Positions 5,627 through 8,298 of a DNA stretch of 8,298 bases are shown piece by piece. Each line of letters opens with the position of its first letter. Within the stretch, counting starts at the first letter, position 1. A program made the translations under genes and the position numbers. The notes beneath the pieces are model-generated. The model saw only the letters and a program-made list of their open reading frames with translations, did no database searches and had not been told where the DNA came from. This DNA comes from Pseudobdellovibrio sp. (GTDB taxonomy: Bacteria; Bdellovibrionota; Bdellovibrionia; Bdellovibrionales; Bdellovibrionaceae), in NCBI GenBank assembly GCA_025449725.1, contig JANWIU010000120.1:1-8298 (forward strand), read 5' to 3'.

Positions 5627-8284
5627 CTAGATCGATTGTTCCTTTTCGACTTCTTCTGATTTTTCTTGTTTACGCGTGGCTTTTTTTTGCCCGACGATAC
5701 TAATTGCATACGGCTTCGTAAATAATTCCTTCGCCAACTTTTGAATATCTTCAGAGGTAATTTTTTTATACTCTTCAGCAATATTCAAACTCACATTATA
5801 GTCATTGCCGTAAATCACATCAAACGCCAGTAAATTGCAAATAGCCGACTTTCTCTGAATACCAATGTCGTGTTGGCCGATCAAATAACGTTTTGCTCTG
5901 CCTAACTCTTCTATCCCGACCGGCACGTCGATAAGTTTCTTAAACTCCTGCTGAAACATTTCAACTGCTTTGTCTACCTTTTCAGGGGAGCATGCAATGT
6001 ATCCCCCCACATGACCGGTTTCAAGAGACTCCATTTTCATAGGAGAAACCGAATAGGCCAAAGAGTTTTTATCCCTCAGTTCATAAAAGAGTCGTCCACC
6101 CTGGCCTGCTAAAATGGCCTCAATTGCTTCCAGCACAAAACGCTGATCGCTGTTTATCGTCAACCCTCTCCAGCCGATAATCACATGAGACTGCTCTTTC
6201 TCGCTGACTAAGAATTCTGATTTATTTTTTTGAAAACTTTCAAGTGCATGAATCAAAGGTTTGCTTGCATTATGAAACATTCCTTTTTCCAGTATTTCAA
6301 TTTGTTCAAGCCAAAGTTTTTTATTAAAGTCCCCAACCACACTGATAACCAGGTTTTTAGGGTTCAGAATTTTTCTTGAATGATCAATTAAATGCTGACG
6401 CTTAATTCTCGCAAGAGATTCCAGTGTTCCGGTTGCATCGTACGACAACGGGTGATTTCCATACAGCGTCTTTAAAAACTGACGCATACAAAGACTTCCG
6501 GGATGATCCTGTTTGGATTTAATAGCTTGTTCTAACATGTGCTTTTCACGCTGAATAATTTCTTCTTTAAATTCGCAGTCCAGCATGTTTTCTAATGCCA
6601 GATCCAAGGCTTTCTTTTCAAAAACAGTCAGGTAATCCAAAGAAAATCCGCAAGTGTTCTTGCCCGAAAAAGAAGAAAGTGAAATCGCAGACTCTTCAAT
6701 TTCCTGCATCATGCGCTCTTCGTTTTTGCTTCCCGTCGAAGAAATCCACGTTCGGGAAGTAAGTTCAGACAATCCCATAACATCAGGTTGTTCATAACGA
6801 GCTCCGCCTTTAAAAACAAATTTGGCCGAGACCGTCGGAGTATCCTTGCTTTGGCAGAATACAACTGTCACACCTGATTCTCTTTTAATTTCTTCGATTT
6901 CCATATCATGGCCAGGCTTAACATGTTTCAATATCAGTTTCGGCATCGAAGGTTTTTTGGCTTTAGCTTTCTTAATAACTAACGGTTTCACGTCCATCGT
7001 TTTCTTCCAGATATCTTTAATTCCGGAAACCATTTTAGAGCTTTCTTTTTCTGCCACATCTCCAAGATAAGAAACACTTAGATGTTCAAGCTTTAAATAT
7101 TTTTTAGCAACTTTGGTCACATCTTCAGGAGTTACCTTATTGATAGCGGCCAGATACTTTGTCTGCGCATTTTGATCGTTAAAATAAAATTCCTGGCTGC
7201 CGGCCTTGTTGGCAAGTCCATCTACAGTTTCAACAGAATAAAACTGTTCAGAAGAAATACCGACAAGAGCTCTTTTAATTTCAGACCATTCAGGCGCAGT
7301 ATTTTTAATTAGCTGGATTTGCTGAAGACAGCCGGTCACCACATCATTAAATTTGTCCCCTTGAAAGTGGGCGGATATCGCAAAGATTCCGTCATCCTGC
7401 GGACTGTATGAAAAGGCAGAGACCGAATTGGCTGTCGCGCTTTCGAGACGAAGCTTTTTAACCAAACGCGAACTGTCCCCTTGTCCCAGAATCATCGCCA
7501 GCACATCGAGTGCCGGCACATCTTTATGGCGAACGTTCGGAGCACGAAATGAAAAGTGTAAATGCTGATCCTGGATTTTATATTTTTGAACTTTATATTG
7601 AAATTTCTTCTGTTGCGGCTCTTTAACCCGCTTTACTTTTCTCAAAGGATAATTTTTAAAGCCCGAGAAATATTGATCAACCTTCTTCTTCATATCTGCT
7701 GATTCAAAATCCCCGCTAACGACCAAAAACATGTTGGCCGGCACATAGCGTGATTTATAAAAATCGACGATTTTTTTAGTCGACCAGCCTCTCACATTTT
7801 TCTCGTAGCCAATAACAGGTTTTCCGTAAGAGTGTTTTTTATAAACCGTTGAAAACAAAAGCTGAGAAGATCTGCGGTTCGGTGAATCCTGGCCCATTTT
7901 TATTTCTTCACACACAACTTCGCGTTCACTGTCGACTTCTTCGGGTTGAAATGTAGGATAACCCATCATTTGGCTGATAACATTCAAAGCTACATCTGAA
8001 AAAGATTTTGAAATCGTCACATAGAAAACCGTTTGATCAAAAGAAGTGTAAGCGTTTAACTCACCGCCTGAAGCTTCTACGGTATTAGCGATTTCACCCA
8101 CGCGAAACTTTTCGGTTCCTTTAAAAACAAGATGTTCGATAAAGTGACTGATGCCCTCTTCGCCCTTTTTTTCGTCGGCGCTGCCGGTCTTAACCCACAT
8201 CTGAACGCTAACAACCGGAGATTTTTTACTTTCAATCAGTAATACTTTAAGTTTGTTTTTAAGTTGAAATTTTGTCTGCTTCAT
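5627..8284 (-). CDS. Two-repeat M16 family zinc metallopeptidase (insulinase/processing peptidase type)
   Basis: The protein has 885 residues and two M16 repeats of about 420 each, giving four lobes. The first repeat (about 5-415) has the inverted zinc motif HFIEH (H47, E50 catalytic, H51) in GISHFIEHLVFKGT, the ELNAYTSFDQTVFY segment (75-88) and a third ligand at E127 in EREVVCEEI, 76 residues after H51 as expected. A Lys-rich linker (about 428-455) joins the second repeat (about 465-865), where the zinc motif is replaced by ELTSR (507-511). That repeat instead keeps GGRLFYELRDKNSLAYSV (729-746) with R737 and Y744, the substrate-side pair of M16 enzymes. The tail (865-885) is charged. There is no signal peptide, so it probably acts in the cytoplasm, perhaps on peptides, or reaches the envelope by another route. 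The ATG has AAGGA eight bases upstream (8297-8293). Other M16 subfamily names remain possible; the fold assignment is firm. Confidence 0.95.
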   Translation of the reverse strand: MKQTKFQLKNKLKVLLIESKKSPVVSVQMWVKTGSADEKKGEEGISHFIEHLVFKGTEKFRVGEIANTVEASGGELNAYTSFDQTVFYVTISKSFSDVALNVISQMMGYPTFQPEEVDSEREVVCEEIKMGQDSPNRRSSQLLFSTVYKKHSYGKPVIGYEKNVRGWSTKKIVDFYKSRYVPANMFLVVSGDFESADMKKKVDQYFSGFKNYPLRKVKRVKEPQQKKFQYKVQKYKIQDQHLHFSFRAPNVRHKDVPALDVLAMILGQGDSSRLVKKLRLESATANSVSAFSYSPQDDGIFAISAHFQGDKFNDVVTGCLQQIQLIKNTAPEWSEIKRALVGISSEQFYSVETVDGLANKAGSQEFYFNDQNAQTKYLAAINKVTPEDVTKVAKKYLKLEHLSVSYLGDVAEKESSKMVSGIKDIWKKTMDVKPLVIKKAKAKKPSMPKLILKHVKPGHDMEIEEIKRESGVTVVFCQSKDTPTVSAKFVFKGGARYEQPDVMGLSELTSRTWISSTGSKNEERMMQEIEESAISLSSFSGKNTCGFSLDYLTVFEKKALDLALENMLDCEFKEEIIQREKHMLEQAIKSKQDHPGSLCMRQFLKTLYGNHPLSYDATGTLESLARIKRQHLIDHSRKILNPKNLVISVVGDFNKKLWLEQIEILEKGMFHNASKPLIHALESFQKNKSEFLVSEKEQSHVIIGWRGLTINSDQRFVLEAIEAILAGQGGRLFYELRDKNSLAYSVSPMKMESLETGHVGGYIACSPEKVDKAVEMFQQEFKKLIDVPVGIEELGRAKRYLIGQHDIGIQRKSAICNLLAFDVIYGNDYNVSLNIAEEYKKITSEDIQKLAKELFTKPYAISIVGQKKATRKQEKSEEVEKEQSI

Positions 8285-8298
8285 CTATAAGTTCCTTA

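Noticed and set aside
1..8298. Mobile element, CRISPR array, phage defence island, tRNA or riboswitch
   Set aside because: No transposase or integrase frame, no spaced repeats, no tRNA-like fold and no gap long enough for a known riboswitch was seen; the largest gap is 142 bases.

Overview
The window looks like chromosomal DNA of a Bdellovibrio-type bacterium (Bdellovibrionota) or a close relative. The clues are a TIGR02147/DUF4423-type regulator, a family I know mainly from Bdellovibrio and Fibrobacter; a cysteine-patterned exported protein with a GNGGD motif; and a stand-alone CpaF-type ATPase. Base composition is moderately AT-rich by eye. The taxonomic assignment is an inference from protein families, not from a marker gene. 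I see no rRNA, tRNA, CRISPR array, insertion sequence or phage gene.

Left region (1-2645, + strand). The 3' end of a gene for a DUF4360-like exported protein is followed, after 91 bases, by a TIGR02147-family regulator with a TTG start. One base after the regulator's stop comes a second exported protein. Its C-terminal half is a paralogue of the first protein (same four cysteines, same spacing), and it carries an extra N-terminal domain. The module is therefore exported protein / regulator / related exported protein.

Middle region (2642-4426, - strand). This is an apparent operon read right to left: a 202-aa conserved-looking hypothetical protein, a TatA/TatB-family subunit, then TatC. tatB and tatC overlap by ATGA. 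A good sigma70-like promoter candidate (TTGAAA-15-TATAAT) lies across the end of the hypothetical gene and could drive tatBC separately. tatC ends convergently on the exported-protein gene, and the two stop codons share the bases TTAA.

Right region (4427-8298). A 142-base divergent intergenic region with an 8-bp direct repeat separates the hypothetical gene from a + strand CpaF/VirB11-type secretion ATPase. That ATPase has all its nucleotide-binding motifs but no other pilus or secretion gene beside it. It converges, with only 5 bases between stops, on a large - strand M16 metallopeptidase built of two M16 repeats. Only the N-terminal repeat keeps the zinc site, and only the C-terminal repeat keeps the Arg/Tyr pair.

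A common theme is protein export and envelope biology (Tat translocase, exported Cys-rich proteins, CpaF ATPase), but the genes form several transcription units and nothing shows that they act together. The part most likely to be poorly described is the regulator plus paired DUF4360-like exported proteins.
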